Assembly: GCF_003987135.1 (NCBI RefSeq)
Contig: NZ_PIPJ01000003.1
Span: 62,001 to 126,000 of the forward strand
Length of the DNA: 64,000 nucleotides
Direction of reading: 5' to 3'
Origin: Aliidiomarina iranensis
GTDB taxonomy: Bacteria; Pseudomonadota; Gammaproteobacteria; Enterobacterales; Alteromonadaceae
A program made the translations under genes and the position numbers. The notes under the pieces were generated by a model, which saw nothing but the letters and a program-made list of their open reading frames with translations, did no database searches and was not told the DNA's origin. Positions 56,839 to 64,000 of this stretch are shown one piece after another (position 1 is the stretch's first letter; each line of letters starts with the position of its first letter).

Positions 56839-59535
56839 ATGGCAGAAGTCAAAATCGAAAAACTTGCCAGTGATATCGGAACCTCCGTTGATCGCTTGCT
56901 TAAACAACTAAGCGAAGCTGGCATTGCAAAAAAAGATGCTAGCGATACAGTTTCTGAAGATGAGAAAGCGCGTTTACTTGCTCATTTAAACAAGGCTCAC
57001 GGTGGTGATGGAAACTCAGCACCTAGCCGAATGACACTGAAGCGGAAAACCCGTAGTACATTGAGTATTAATGCTGGGCCTGGGAAAGCGAAAGCTGTGC
57101 AGGTAGAAGTGCGTAAGAAGCGCACCTATGTAAAACGCTCAGCAGAAGAAGAGCAGCGCTTGGAAGATGAGCGTGTAGCGCAGGAAGCCGAGCAGGCGCG
57201 TTTAGAAGCTGAAGCGGCTGCAAAAGCGGAAGCAGAGGCAAAAGCGAAGGCTGAAGCCGAGGCGAAAGCGCGTGCTCAAGCCAAAGCCGAAGCAGATGCG
57301 AAAAAGAAAGAAGCGGATGAAAAGCGGAAAGCGGATATCGCAAAAACCAAGGCGCAACCTCAGGTAGAAAAATCACCCGAGGAGAAGGCTAAGGCTGAAG
57401 CAGCAAAAGCGGAAGCGGAGCGTTTACGCAAAGCACAAGAAGCGGAAACTGCGAAAAAAGTTGAAGAAGCTGCAAAACAACAAGCAGAAGAAGCTCGCCG
57501 GTTAGCGGAAGAGAATCAGGCCCGTTGGGAAGAAGAAGAAGCCCGCCGGAAAAAAGCAGAAGCTGAAGATGTGCATTTCACAACTTCAACAACAGCTAAA
57601 TTTGCCGAAGAGCAGCAAGACACGGAAGAAGAGCGCCGTGGCCGCAGAACCGCGAAGAAAACAAAGCGTCGTGGTAAAGATGAAGATAAAGATGATTCAT
57701 CACGCCGTGAACGTCGCCGTAAAGGCAGTAAAAAAGGGCCAGCGAGCATGCAGCATGGTTTTAACAAACCGGCAGCACCCGTTGAGCGCGTTGTGCGAAT
57801 TCCAGAAACGATCACTGTGGCTGAATTATCAAGCCGGATGGCGGTAAAAGCCTCTGAAGTTATCAAAACCATGATGAAAATGGGTGAAATGGTTACGATC
57901 AACCAAGTGCTGGATCAAGAAACAGCATCTTTGGTTGTAGAAGAGATGGGCCATAAATTCACCACGGTTTCAGATAACGAACTCGAGCAATCAGTGCTAG
58001 GTGATCGTAGTGATGATGGTGAGCTGCAACCACGCGCACCAGTAGTTACAGTAATGGGTCACGTTGACCATGGTAAAACATCGTTACTTGATTATATCCG
58101 CAAAGCTAAGGTAGCCGACGGCGAAGCCGGTGGTATTACTCAGCATATCGGTGCGTATCACGTTGATACGGGCCACGGTATGATCACCTTCTTAGATACG
58201 CCGGGTCACGCTGCATTTACGTCAATGCGTGCGCGTGGTGCGGGTGCAACCGATGTGGTTATCCTTGTTGTTGCCGCCGACGATGGTGTGATGCCACAAA
58301 CGATTGAGGCAGTTCAGCACGCGAAAGCAGCGAAAGTGCCATTGATTGTTGCGGTGAACAAGATAGACAAGCCGGAAGCCGACCCGGATCGGGTTAAATC
58401 TGAGCTTTCTCAACACGACGTTCTTTCCGAAGAATGGGGTGGTGAAACACAGTTTGTGCATGTATCGGCGAAAAGTGGCGAGAATATCGATGCGCTCTTA
58501 GAAGCGATTCTACTACAAGCGGAATTGTTAGATCTTAAAGCTCATGTTGATGGTATGGCTTCCGGTACAGTTATTGAATCACGCTTAGATAAAGGGCGTG
58601 GTCCAGTTGCCACTATTCTAGTGCAAAACGGTACCTTGAACCGTGGTGATATCGTGCTTTGTGGTTTGGAATACGGCCGTATTCGCGCGATGCGCAACGA
58701 ACTTGGCCAAGAGGTAGATACAGCCGGGCCTTCGATACCAGTAGAAATCCTCGGTTTATCGGGTGTACCGCAAGCTGGTGATGAAGTGGCCGTGGTAAAA
58801 GATGAGCGTAAGGCCCGCGAAGTATCAAACTATCGCCAAGGCAAATATCGTGATGTGAAACTTGCTCGCCAGCAAAAAGCGAAACTAGAAAACATGTTTA
58901 ATAGCATGGAAGAAGGTGACGTTTCCGATATGAACTTGGTGATCAAAGCCGATGTTCAGGGTTCATTGGAAGCAATCAGTGAATCCTTGAACAAGCTTTC
59001 CACTGATGAAGTAAAAGTGAACATCATTGGTAGTGGTGTAGGCGGTATTACTGAAACGGATGTGAGCTTAGCAGGGGCATCGAACGCCATTGTAATTGGC
59101 TTTAACGTTCGTGCTGATGCCACCGCACGTAAGATTGCTGAAAACGAGAATATTGAACTGCGTTACTACAGCGTTATCTATGACGTGATTGATGAAGTAC
59201 GCCAGGCAATGACAGGTATGCTAGCACCGGAGTTCAAGCAGCAAATCATTGGCTTAGCCGAAGTTCGTGATGTCTTTAAATCACCGAAAATTGGCGCCAT
59301 TGCAGGCTGTATGGTTACTGAAGGTATGGTAAAGCGTTCAGCACCTATCCGCGTGTTACGCGATAACGTTGTAATATACGAAGGTGAGCTTGAATCACTA
59401 CGCCGTTTTAAAGACGACGTACAAGAAGTTCGAAATGGTATGGAATGTGGTATCGGTGTGAAAAACTACAACGATGTCCGAGCAGGTGACCAAATCGAAG
59501 TATTCGAAACGATTCAAGTTGAGCGTACTCTGTAA
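56839..59535 (+). CDS. infB: Translation initiation factor IF-2
   Basis: 898 residues. N-terminal IF2-N domain ([20 protein letters not shown]), a basic stretch with [10 protein letters not shown], then about 150 residues of Ala/Glu/Lys-rich helix (about 95–245), a second IF2-N-like domain ([20 protein letters not shown]), and the GTPase domain: G1 GHVDHGKT at 407–414, [18 protein letters not shown]. Domains II–IV follow. Places fMet-tRNA on the 30S subunit. The sizes fit a gammaproteobacterial IF-2. Confidence 0.98.
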   Translation: MAEVKIEKLASDIGTSVDRLLKQLSEAGIAKKDASDTVSEDEKARLLAHLNKAHGGDGNSAPSRMTLKRKTRSTLSINAGPGKAKAVQVEVRKKRTYVKRSAEEEQRLEDERVAQEAEQARLEAEAAAKAEAEAKAKAEAEAKARAQAKAEADAKKKEADEKRKADIAKTKAQPQVEKSPEEKAKAEAAKAEAERLRKAQEAETAKKVEEAAKQQAEEARRLAEENQARWEEEEARRKKAEAEDVHFTTSTTAKFAEEQQDTEEERRGRRTAKKTKRRGKDEDKDDSSRRERRRKGSKKGPASMQHGFNKPAAPVERVVRIPETITVAELSSRMAVKASEVIKTMMKMGEMVTINQVLDQETASLVVEEMGHKFTTVSDNELEQSVLGDRSDDGELQPRAPVVTVMGHVDHGKTSLLDYIRKAKVADGEAGGITQHIGAYHVDTGHGMITFLDTPGHAAFTSMRARGAGATDVVILVVAADDGVMPQTIEAVQHAKAAKVPLIVAVNKIDKPEADPDRVKSELSQHDVLSEEWGGETQFVHVSAKSGENIDALLEAILLQAELLDLKAHVDGMASGTVIESRLDKGRGPVATILVQNGTLNRGDIVLCGLEYGRIRAMRNELGQEVDTAGPSIPVEILGLSGVPQAGDEVAVVKDERKAREVSNYRQGKYRDVKLARQQKAKLENMFNSMEEGDVSDMNLVIKADVQGSLEAISESLNKLSTDEVKVNIIGSGVGGITETDVSLAGASNAIVIGFNVRADATARKIAENENIELRYYSVIYDVIDEVRQAMTGMLAPEFKQQIIGLAEVRDVFKSPKIGAIAGCMVTEGMVKRSAPIRVLRDNVVIYEGELESLRRFKDDVQEVRNGMECGIGVKNYNDVRAGDQIEVFETIQVERTL

Positions 59536-59548
59536 GTAAATATTGAAT

Positions 59549-59574
59549 CTCCCCGGTAATAACCGGGGAGTTTT
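59549..59574 (+). terminator. Hairpin between infB and rbfA
   Basis: Perfect eight-pair CTCCCCGG/CCGGGGAG with a TAATAA loop followed by only four Ts. Probably a partial terminator or processing/stability element inside the operon, since rbfA follows 12 bases later. Confidence 0.6.
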
Positions 59575-59585
59575 CAGGAGTTTTA

Positions 59586-59966
59586 ATGAAGAAAGAATAT
59601 AATCGTACGGATCGTTTTTCACAGCAAATGCAGCGTGAAATCGCTATGATTTTGCAACGAGAAATTAAAGATCCACGGGTGGTTATGCCAACCGTGAACG
59701 ATGTTGAAGTATCGAAAGACCTGGCCTACGCAAAAGTATTCGTTACCTTTTTACAAGACGACGAAGAGCAAGTAAAAACCGCGCTGCAAGTATTAAATGA
59801 TGCTTCGGGGTATATCCGCTCGCTCTTGGGTAAACGTATCAAATCACGAATTACACCGAATTTGCGCTTTGTTCACGATTTCAGCTTATCGGAAGGTATT
59901 CGCATGGCGAAGTTAGTTCGAGAAGCACGTGAGCAAGATGAAAAAAAGAACAATCAAGACGATTAA
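59586..59966 (+). CDS. rbfA: Ribosome-binding factor A
   Basis: 126 residues. KH-like 30S maturation factor. [38 protein letters not shown] and the C-terminal [17 protein letters not shown] are typical. TCAGGAG precedes the ATG. truB begins 18 bases after the stop. Confidence 0.96.
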   Translation: MKKEYNRTDRFSQQMQREIAMILQREIKDPRVVMPTVNDVEVSKDLAYAKVFVTFLQDDEEQVKTALQVLNDASGYIRSLLGKRIKSRITPNLRFVHDFSLSEGIRMAKLVREAREQDEKKNNQDD

Positions 59967-59984
59967 TATCAATTAGGTGATCAC

Positions 59985-60956
59985 GTGGCGCGGAAAACAC
60001 GCGGCAGAGCTATTGATGGCGTTATTCTCGTTGATAAACCTATTGGCGAATCATCAAACCGTATTCTGCAACAAGTAAAACGAGTTTTTTATGCCCAGAA
60101 AGCCGGCCACACCGGCGCTCTGGATCCTCTTGCTACTGGCATGCTTCCGGTATGTTTAGGTGAATCAACAAAGTTTGCCCAATTTCTCTTGGACGCCGAT
60201 AAGGCCTATCGCGTGGTTGCTGAACTTGGTATCCGTACCAATACCAGTGATGCCGATGGCGAAGTTGTAGAACGTAATAGAGTTGATGTAACCGCAACGG
60301 ATATTGAACAAGCCTTGCCGCAGTTTCGTGGTGATATCAAACAAGTACCCTCCATGTTTTCAGCGCTCAAGCACGAAGGTAAGCCGCTTTATGATTATGC
60401 CCGCCGGGGTATTCATATTGAACGTGCAGCGAGGCCTATTACTATTTATGCGTTAGAGGTTGTAAGTATTGATTTGCCTTTCGTTACCCTCGATGTACGT
60501 TGCAGTAAAGGTACTTATATTCGTTCTTTGGTTGACGATCTCGGCCAGGTATTGGGCTGTGGTGCTTATGTAAAATCGCTGCACCGAACCGCGGTTGGTG
60601 ATTACCCAAGCGCAGAAATGGTACCGTTAGCTGATTTACAATCTATGGTGGCAGAGCGAGAAGACCCCACAAACTTTGATTATAGCCAGCTCGATGGGCT
60701 TCTATTACCTATCGATGCCCCCGTTACACAACTGCCACAGATGTTGGTAAGTGAAGCGGATGGGCGCGCAATAATGCATGGGCAGCCTTTAAGTGAAGTG
60801 CCTAGCGCTTATTTTGAAGATGGTGAGCTGGCAGAAAATCCTGAACTTGTTCGTGTTCGCATTAAAGCAACTGAACAATTTATTGGTGTGGCGGAACGCC
60901 GGACGAATGGGGAGTATTGGCCGAAGCGGGTATTAACGCTGCCAGGGGCCCAATAA
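59985..60956 (+). CDS. truB: TruB tRNA pseudouridine-55 synthase (GTG start)
   Basis: 323 residues. Makes the universal pseudouridine in the T loop. [18 protein letters not shown], catalytic Asp in [24 protein letters not shown], and [18 protein letters not shown]-terminal PUA-like region ends in the KRVLTLPG motif. GTG start preceded by AGGTGA. Complete. Confidence 0.97.
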   Translation: MARKTRGRAIDGVILVDKPIGESSNRILQQVKRVFYAQKAGHTGALDPLATGMLPVCLGESTKFAQFLLDADKAYRVVAELGIRTNTSDADGEVVERNRVDVTATDIEQALPQFRGDIKQVPSMFSALKHEGKPLYDYARRGIHIERAARPITIYALEVVSIDLPFVTLDVRCSKGTYIRSLVDDLGQVLGCGAYVKSLHRTAVGDYPSAEMVPLADLQSMVAEREDPTNFDYSQLDGLLLPIDAPVTQLPQMLVSEADGRAIMHGQPLSEVPSAYFEDGELAENPELVRVRIKATEQFIGVAERRTNGEYWPKRVLTLPGAQ

Positions 60957-60979
60957 GTGGTTTTTACCATCGCTAACCC

Positions 60980-61008
60980 TTGTTTTTAGTTCGTTGGGTG
61001 CGTATAAT
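60980..61008 (+). promoter_or_regulatory. Promoter of rpsO
   Basis: TTGTTT (60980–60985) and a perfect TATAAT (61003–61008) with 17-base spacing, then a GC-rich discriminator (TCGCGCTC), 63 bases before rpsO. rpsO also has its own promoter in E. coli. Confidence 0.65.
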
Positions 61009-61071
61009 TCGCGCTCTTCGCTTGGGCTGAATTAGTGATTGGCTCGGGCATCATCAAACTGGAGTATTATC

Positions 61072-61341
61072 ATGTCACTAAATGCAGAAACTAAAGCTCA
61101 GATCGTAAAAGATTTCGCACGTGCAGAAGGCGATACAGGCTCACCTGAAGTTCAGGTAGCCCTGTTAACTGCGCAAATTAACCATTTGCAAGGTCACTTC
61201 AAGAAGCACATCCACGATCACCATTCACGTCGTGGTTTGTTGCGTATGGTAAGCCAACGTCGTAAATTATTGGATTACTTAAAGCGTAAAAACGAAGCAA
61301 GTTACTTAGACGTTATCAAACGTTTAGAATTGCGTCGTTAA
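61072..61341 (+). CDS. rpsO: Ribosomal protein S15
   Basis: 89 residues, the universal S15 length. [59 protein letters not shown]. Start at 61072 with GGAG seven bases upstream; an upstream frame extension to 61039 is not supported. Followed by a strong terminator before pnp. Confidence 0.98.
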   Translation: MSLNAETKAQIVKDFARAEGDTGSPEVQVALLTAQINHLQGHFKKHIHDHHSRRGLLRMVSQRRKLLDYLKRKNEASYLDVIKRLELRR

Positions 61342-61353
61342 TACTGCGCATAC

Positions 61354-61380
61354 AAAGGGGCCTTCGGGCCCCTTTGTTGT
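61354..61380 (+). terminator. Terminator after rpsO
   Basis: AAAGGGGCC-TTCG-GGCCCCTTT, nine pairs with a UUCG tetraloop, followed by GTTGTTTTT. Position matches the rpsO–pnp attenuator of E. coli. Confidence 0.9.
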
Positions 61381-61545
61381 TTTTAAATCTTCGATTTAAT
61401 GAAGAATTTAAAGATGCTCTGCCATTGTGTTTCGTTGTTGGCTTAGTATCCGTTATAATGTTGTAGAAAATTGAAAAGTAAGAAAGCACAGGGCCCAGAA
61501 AAGAAAGGGCGAATTTAAGAAAGTAAGTTAAAGGAAAAAGAAAAC

Positions 61546-63660
61546 GTGAATCCAATTATTAAACAATTTCAGTATGGCCAACACACCGTAACCTTGGAAA
61601 CCGGCGCAATCGCTCGGCAAGCAACCGGGGCGGTTATGGCAAGTATGGATGACACAACAGTACTAGTGACCGTAGTGGGCAAAAAAGAAGCCCGTCCCGA
61701 TGTTGATTTCTTCCCATTGACCGTGAACTACCAAGAGCGTACTTACGCTGCGGGTAAAATTCCAGGTGGTTTCTTCAAACGTGAAGGCCGCCCATCAGAA
61801 AATGAAACATTAACCTGCCGATTAATCGATCGTCCAATTCGTCCGTTGTTCCCAGATGGCTTCTACAACGAAGTTCAGGTAATTGCTACTGTGGTTTCTT
61901 TAAACCCTGAGGTGAGCCCTGATATCGTGGCGTTAATCGGTACTTCCGCTGCTCTAGCAATCTCTGGTATCCCATTCAACGGCCCAATTGGTGCTGCGCG
62001 TGTAGGTGTTGTCAACAACGAGTATGTGCTTAACCCAACACCGAGCGAACTAGAAAGCTCTGATCTTGATCTCGTAGTAGCGGGCACCGAAGCGGCCGTA
62101 TTAATGGTTGAATCAGAAGCTAACTTACTAAGCGAAGATGTAATGCTTGGCGCTGTTATGTATGGCCACGAGCAATTGCAATCGGTGATTTCTGCAGTGA
62201 ATGAATTTGCCGCTGAAGTAAATACTCCGAAATGGGATTGGCAAGCACCAGCGAAGAACGAACCTTTAATCGCTGCAGTAAAAGAATTGGCCGAAAGTAA
62301 AATCGGTGAAGCTTACCGTATTACCGATAAAGGCGAACGTAAAACGGCTTTAGGCGTTGCTTTAAAAGAAGTTATTGCGGAGCTAAAAGCAAAAGATGAA
62401 GAACTCAACGAGAAAGAAGTTGGCGATATCTTCCACGATTTAGAATCAAAAGTTGTGCGTACTCGCATCACTGCCGGTGAACCGCGTATTGATGGTCGTG
62501 AACCTGACATGATTCGTGCTATTAACGTAGGCACTGGCGTGCTTCCTCGCGTACATGGTTCATCTGTGTTCACTCGTGGTGAAACACAAGCCATTGTTGC
62601 TGCTACTTTAGGTACAGAGCGTGATGCACAGAATATTGATGAAATCATGGGTCCGCGCACCGATCGCTTCATGTTACATTACAACTTCCCTCCGTACTGT
62701 GTTGGCGAAACTGGTATGGTAGGCTCACCTAAGCGTCGCGAAATTGGCCATGGCCGTTTAGCGAAGCGCGGTGTGTTAGCCGTTATGCCAAGTGCTGATG
62801 AATTCCCGTACACGGTTCGTATCGTATCGGAAATTACCGAATCAAATGGCTCAAGCTCAATGGCCTCTGTGTGTGGCACGTCATTAGCATTGATGGACGC
62901 TGGCGTACCAATCAAAGCTTCAGTTGCCGGTATCGCAATGGGCTTGGTAAAAGAAGGTGATAAATTCGTAGTGCTTTCCGATATCCTCGGTGATGAAGAT
63001 CACCTTGGCGATATGGATTTCAAAGTAGCGGGTAGCAGCACTGGTATTACTGCTTTGCAGATGGATATCAAGATTGAAGGGATCACTAAAGAAATCATGC
63101 AACAAGCCTTAGCGCAAGCGAAAGCGGCTCGTTTGCATATTTTGGGCGTAATGGACCAAGCAATCAGCACAGCTCGCGACGACGTATCTGATTTTGCGCC
63201 GCGCTTCCACATCATGAAAATTAACCCAGAGAAAATCCGGGATGTAATTGGTAAAGGTGGTGCGGTGATTCGGGAACTTACTGAATCAACGGGTACAACA
63301 ATCGAAATCGATGACGATGGCACGATCAAGATTGCAGCTACTGATGATGCCTCTGCTCAAAACGCAGTTAAGCGTATTGAAGCGTTAACAGCTGAAGTTG
63401 AAGTAGGGCGCATTTACGAAGGTAAAGTTGCGCGTATCGTAGATTTCGGTGCGTTTGTAACCATTTTGCCAGGTAAAGATGGCTTAGTGCATATTTCACA
63501 AATCAGCGATAAACGCGTTGAAGATGTGAATGAATACCTAACGGTTGGCCAAACGGTTCCAGTGAAAGTATTGGAAATCGATCGCCAGGGCCGTGTGCGC
63601 TTGAGCATGAAAGAAGCGCAAGAAGCACCTGCACCAGCAGCAGATTCTGATGCAGAGTAA
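61546..63660 (+). CDS. pnp: Polynucleotide phosphorylase (GTG start)
   Basis: 704 residues. Phosphorolytic 3'-to-5' exoribonuclease of the degradosome. Two RNase PH domains ([20 protein letters not shown] region and the active second one with [12 protein letters not shown] and [13 protein letters not shown]), KH domain ([20 protein letters not shown]) and S1 domain ([20 protein letters not shown]). GTG start with AAGGA ten bases upstream. A TATAAT (61454–61459) in the 170-base leader could be a promoter but has no good -35. No long RNase III stem is evident in the leader. Confidence 0.98.
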   Translation: MNPIIKQFQYGQHTVTLETGAIARQATGAVMASMDDTTVLVTVVGKKEARPDVDFFPLTVNYQERTYAAGKIPGGFFKREGRPSENETLTCRLIDRPIRPLFPDGFYNEVQVIATVVSLNPEVSPDIVALIGTSAALAISGIPFNGPIGAARVGVVNNEYVLNPTPSELESSDLDLVVAGTEAAVLMVESEANLLSEDVMLGAVMYGHEQLQSVISAVNEFAAEVNTPKWDWQAPAKNEPLIAAVKELAESKIGEAYRITDKGERKTALGVALKEVIAELKAKDEELNEKEVGDIFHDLESKVVRTRITAGEPRIDGREPDMIRAINVGTGVLPRVHGSSVFTRGETQAIVAATLGTERDAQNIDEIMGPRTDRFMLHYNFPPYCVGETGMVGSPKRREIGHGRLAKRGVLAVMPSADEFPYTVRIVSEITESNGSSSMASVCGTSLALMDAGVPIKASVAGIAMGLVKEGDKFVVLSDILGDEDHLGDMDFKVAGSSTGITALQMDIKIEGITKEIMQQALAQAKAARLHILGVMDQAISTARDDVSDFAPRFHIMKINPEKIRDVIGKGGAVIRELTESTGTTIEIDDDGTIKIAATDDASAQNAVKRIEALTAEVEVGRIYEGKVARIVDFGAFVTILPGKDGLVHISQISDKRVEDVNEYLTVGQTVPVKVLEIDRQGRVRLSMKEAQEAPAPAADSDAE

Positions 63661-63688
63661 GTTCGATAGCTGATAATTTGAGCTTGTT

Positions 63689-63722
63689 AAAAGCCGCAGA
63701 AGGTAACTTTTGCGGCTTTTTT
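63689..63722 (+). terminator. Terminator after pnp
   Basis: AAAAGCCGCA/TGCGGCTTTT ten-pair stem, extended by AAG/CTT inside, followed by Ts. Ends the metY–pnp operon. Confidence 0.92.
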
Positions 63723-63777
63723 GTAGCTGTTAACTGTGGTGTAATGAAGCTACAGCTTTTAATTTGGAGTATCCATT

Positions 63778-64000
63778 GTGAATCAAAGATTCTTTCGTAA
63801 AGAGAGCAAATTAGCGCTTAGCTTTGTTCTGAGTTTATTTTTTGTTTCCGCCTGTGCGGTATCTCCAAATGATCCCGATGTTATTGAAGAATCAGAAGAA
63901 AGAATAGAAGTTGCCGGGCATCGCGATGCACAACTGTATCTAGTAGAACCCTTGCCTGCAGATCAAAATATGGAAATAGAGTTACTCCAGCTTACGGAAA
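63778..64000 (+). CDS. Putative lipoprotein, 5' fragment
   Basis: Open from GTG 63778 (GGAG eight bases upstream) to the window edge, 74 codons. Basic start (MNQRFFRKESK), hydrophobic stretch (LALSFVLSLFFVSAC) with lipobox VSAC, then an acidic region (DPDVIEESEERIEV). The mature protein is not recognisable from the visible part. In Pseudomonas-like order an NlpI-type lipoprotein sometimes lies near pnp, but the sequence shown does not settle this. Confidence 0.7.
   Translation, partial: MNQRFFRKESKLALSFVLSLFFVSACAVSPNDPDVIEESEERIEVAGHRDAQLYLVEPLPADQNMEIELLQLTE

Overview
The window is one continuous chromosomal stretch of a gammaproteobacterium, most likely a marine or aquatic member of the wider Pseudomonadales/Cellvibrionales/Oceanospirillales neighbourhood. 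Gene order is the main evidence. The blocks folD–tRNAs, tig–clpP–clpX–lon–hupB–ppiD, bamE/recN/grpE–dnaK–dnaJ, dapB–carA–carB–greA–yhbY–rlmE–ftsH–folP–glmM–tpiA–secG–tRNA-Leu and metY–rimP–nusA–infB–rbfA–truB–rpsO–pnp follow the order known from Pseudomonas. A LexA box of the gammaproteobacterial type and a FadR-type operator agree with this. Base composition looks moderate and even by eye. I see no insertion sequence, rRNA, CRISPR array or prophage body.

Layout. 1–2.1 kb: the end of a TadE-like pilus gene, folD (minus), then a four-gene tRNA cluster (Pro-Arg-His-Pro, the two tRNA-Pro genes identical) behind a stable-RNA-type promoter. 2.2–8 kb: accessory genes, namely a QEGLA-motif metallopeptidase-like protein, a Cys/Met-metabolism PLP enzyme, a YigZ/IMPACT protein, a lipoprotein with a possibly decayed ClpP-like fold, and a GAF protein with a broken GGDEF motif. 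8–16.7 kb: protein quality control and nucleoid genes (tig, clpP, clpX, lon, hupB, ppiD). 16.7–24.1 kb (minus): the Bat operon, read in the order moxR–DUF58–DUF4381–batA–batB/C fusion–batD. 24.2–27.6 kb: fadI–fadJ with a FadR-like operator. 27.7–34.1 kb (mostly minus): a small membrane protein, an M16 peptidase, bamE, a candidate small RNA, recN with an SOS box, and nadK. 34.2–38.2 kb: grpE–dnaK–dnaJ with sigma-32-type promoters. 38.4–40.6 kb: an M48 lipoprotein peptidase and a DAACS symporter. 40.6–46.5 kb: dapB, a carA leader peptide with an attenuator, carA, carB, greA. 46.6–47.7 kb: a small insertion carrying short tandem repeats and two divergent HTH regulators around a palindromic operator. 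47.7–54.6 kb: yhbY, then rlmE–ftsH–folP–glmM–tpiA–secG and tRNA genes. 54.5–63.7 kb: the metY–rimP–nusA–infB–rbfA–truB–rpsO–pnp superoperon. The last 220 bases open an unidentified lipoprotein gene.

Working together. Much of the window is proteostasis. Four heat-shock-type promoters (lon, grpE, dnaK, rlmE–ftsH) place chaperones and AAA+ proteases under one apparent response. The translation and RNA genes at the right end form one unit led by initiator tRNA. The least ordinary parts are the carA leader, whose 28-codon reading frame runs through a terminator and ends in the carA TTG start codon; the candidate structured RNA between recN and bamE; the two-regulator switch inserted between greA and yhbY; and several enzymes or sensor domains whose signature residues are lost. 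No wholly new multi-gene system is evident. The regulators and the carA leader are the best leads.
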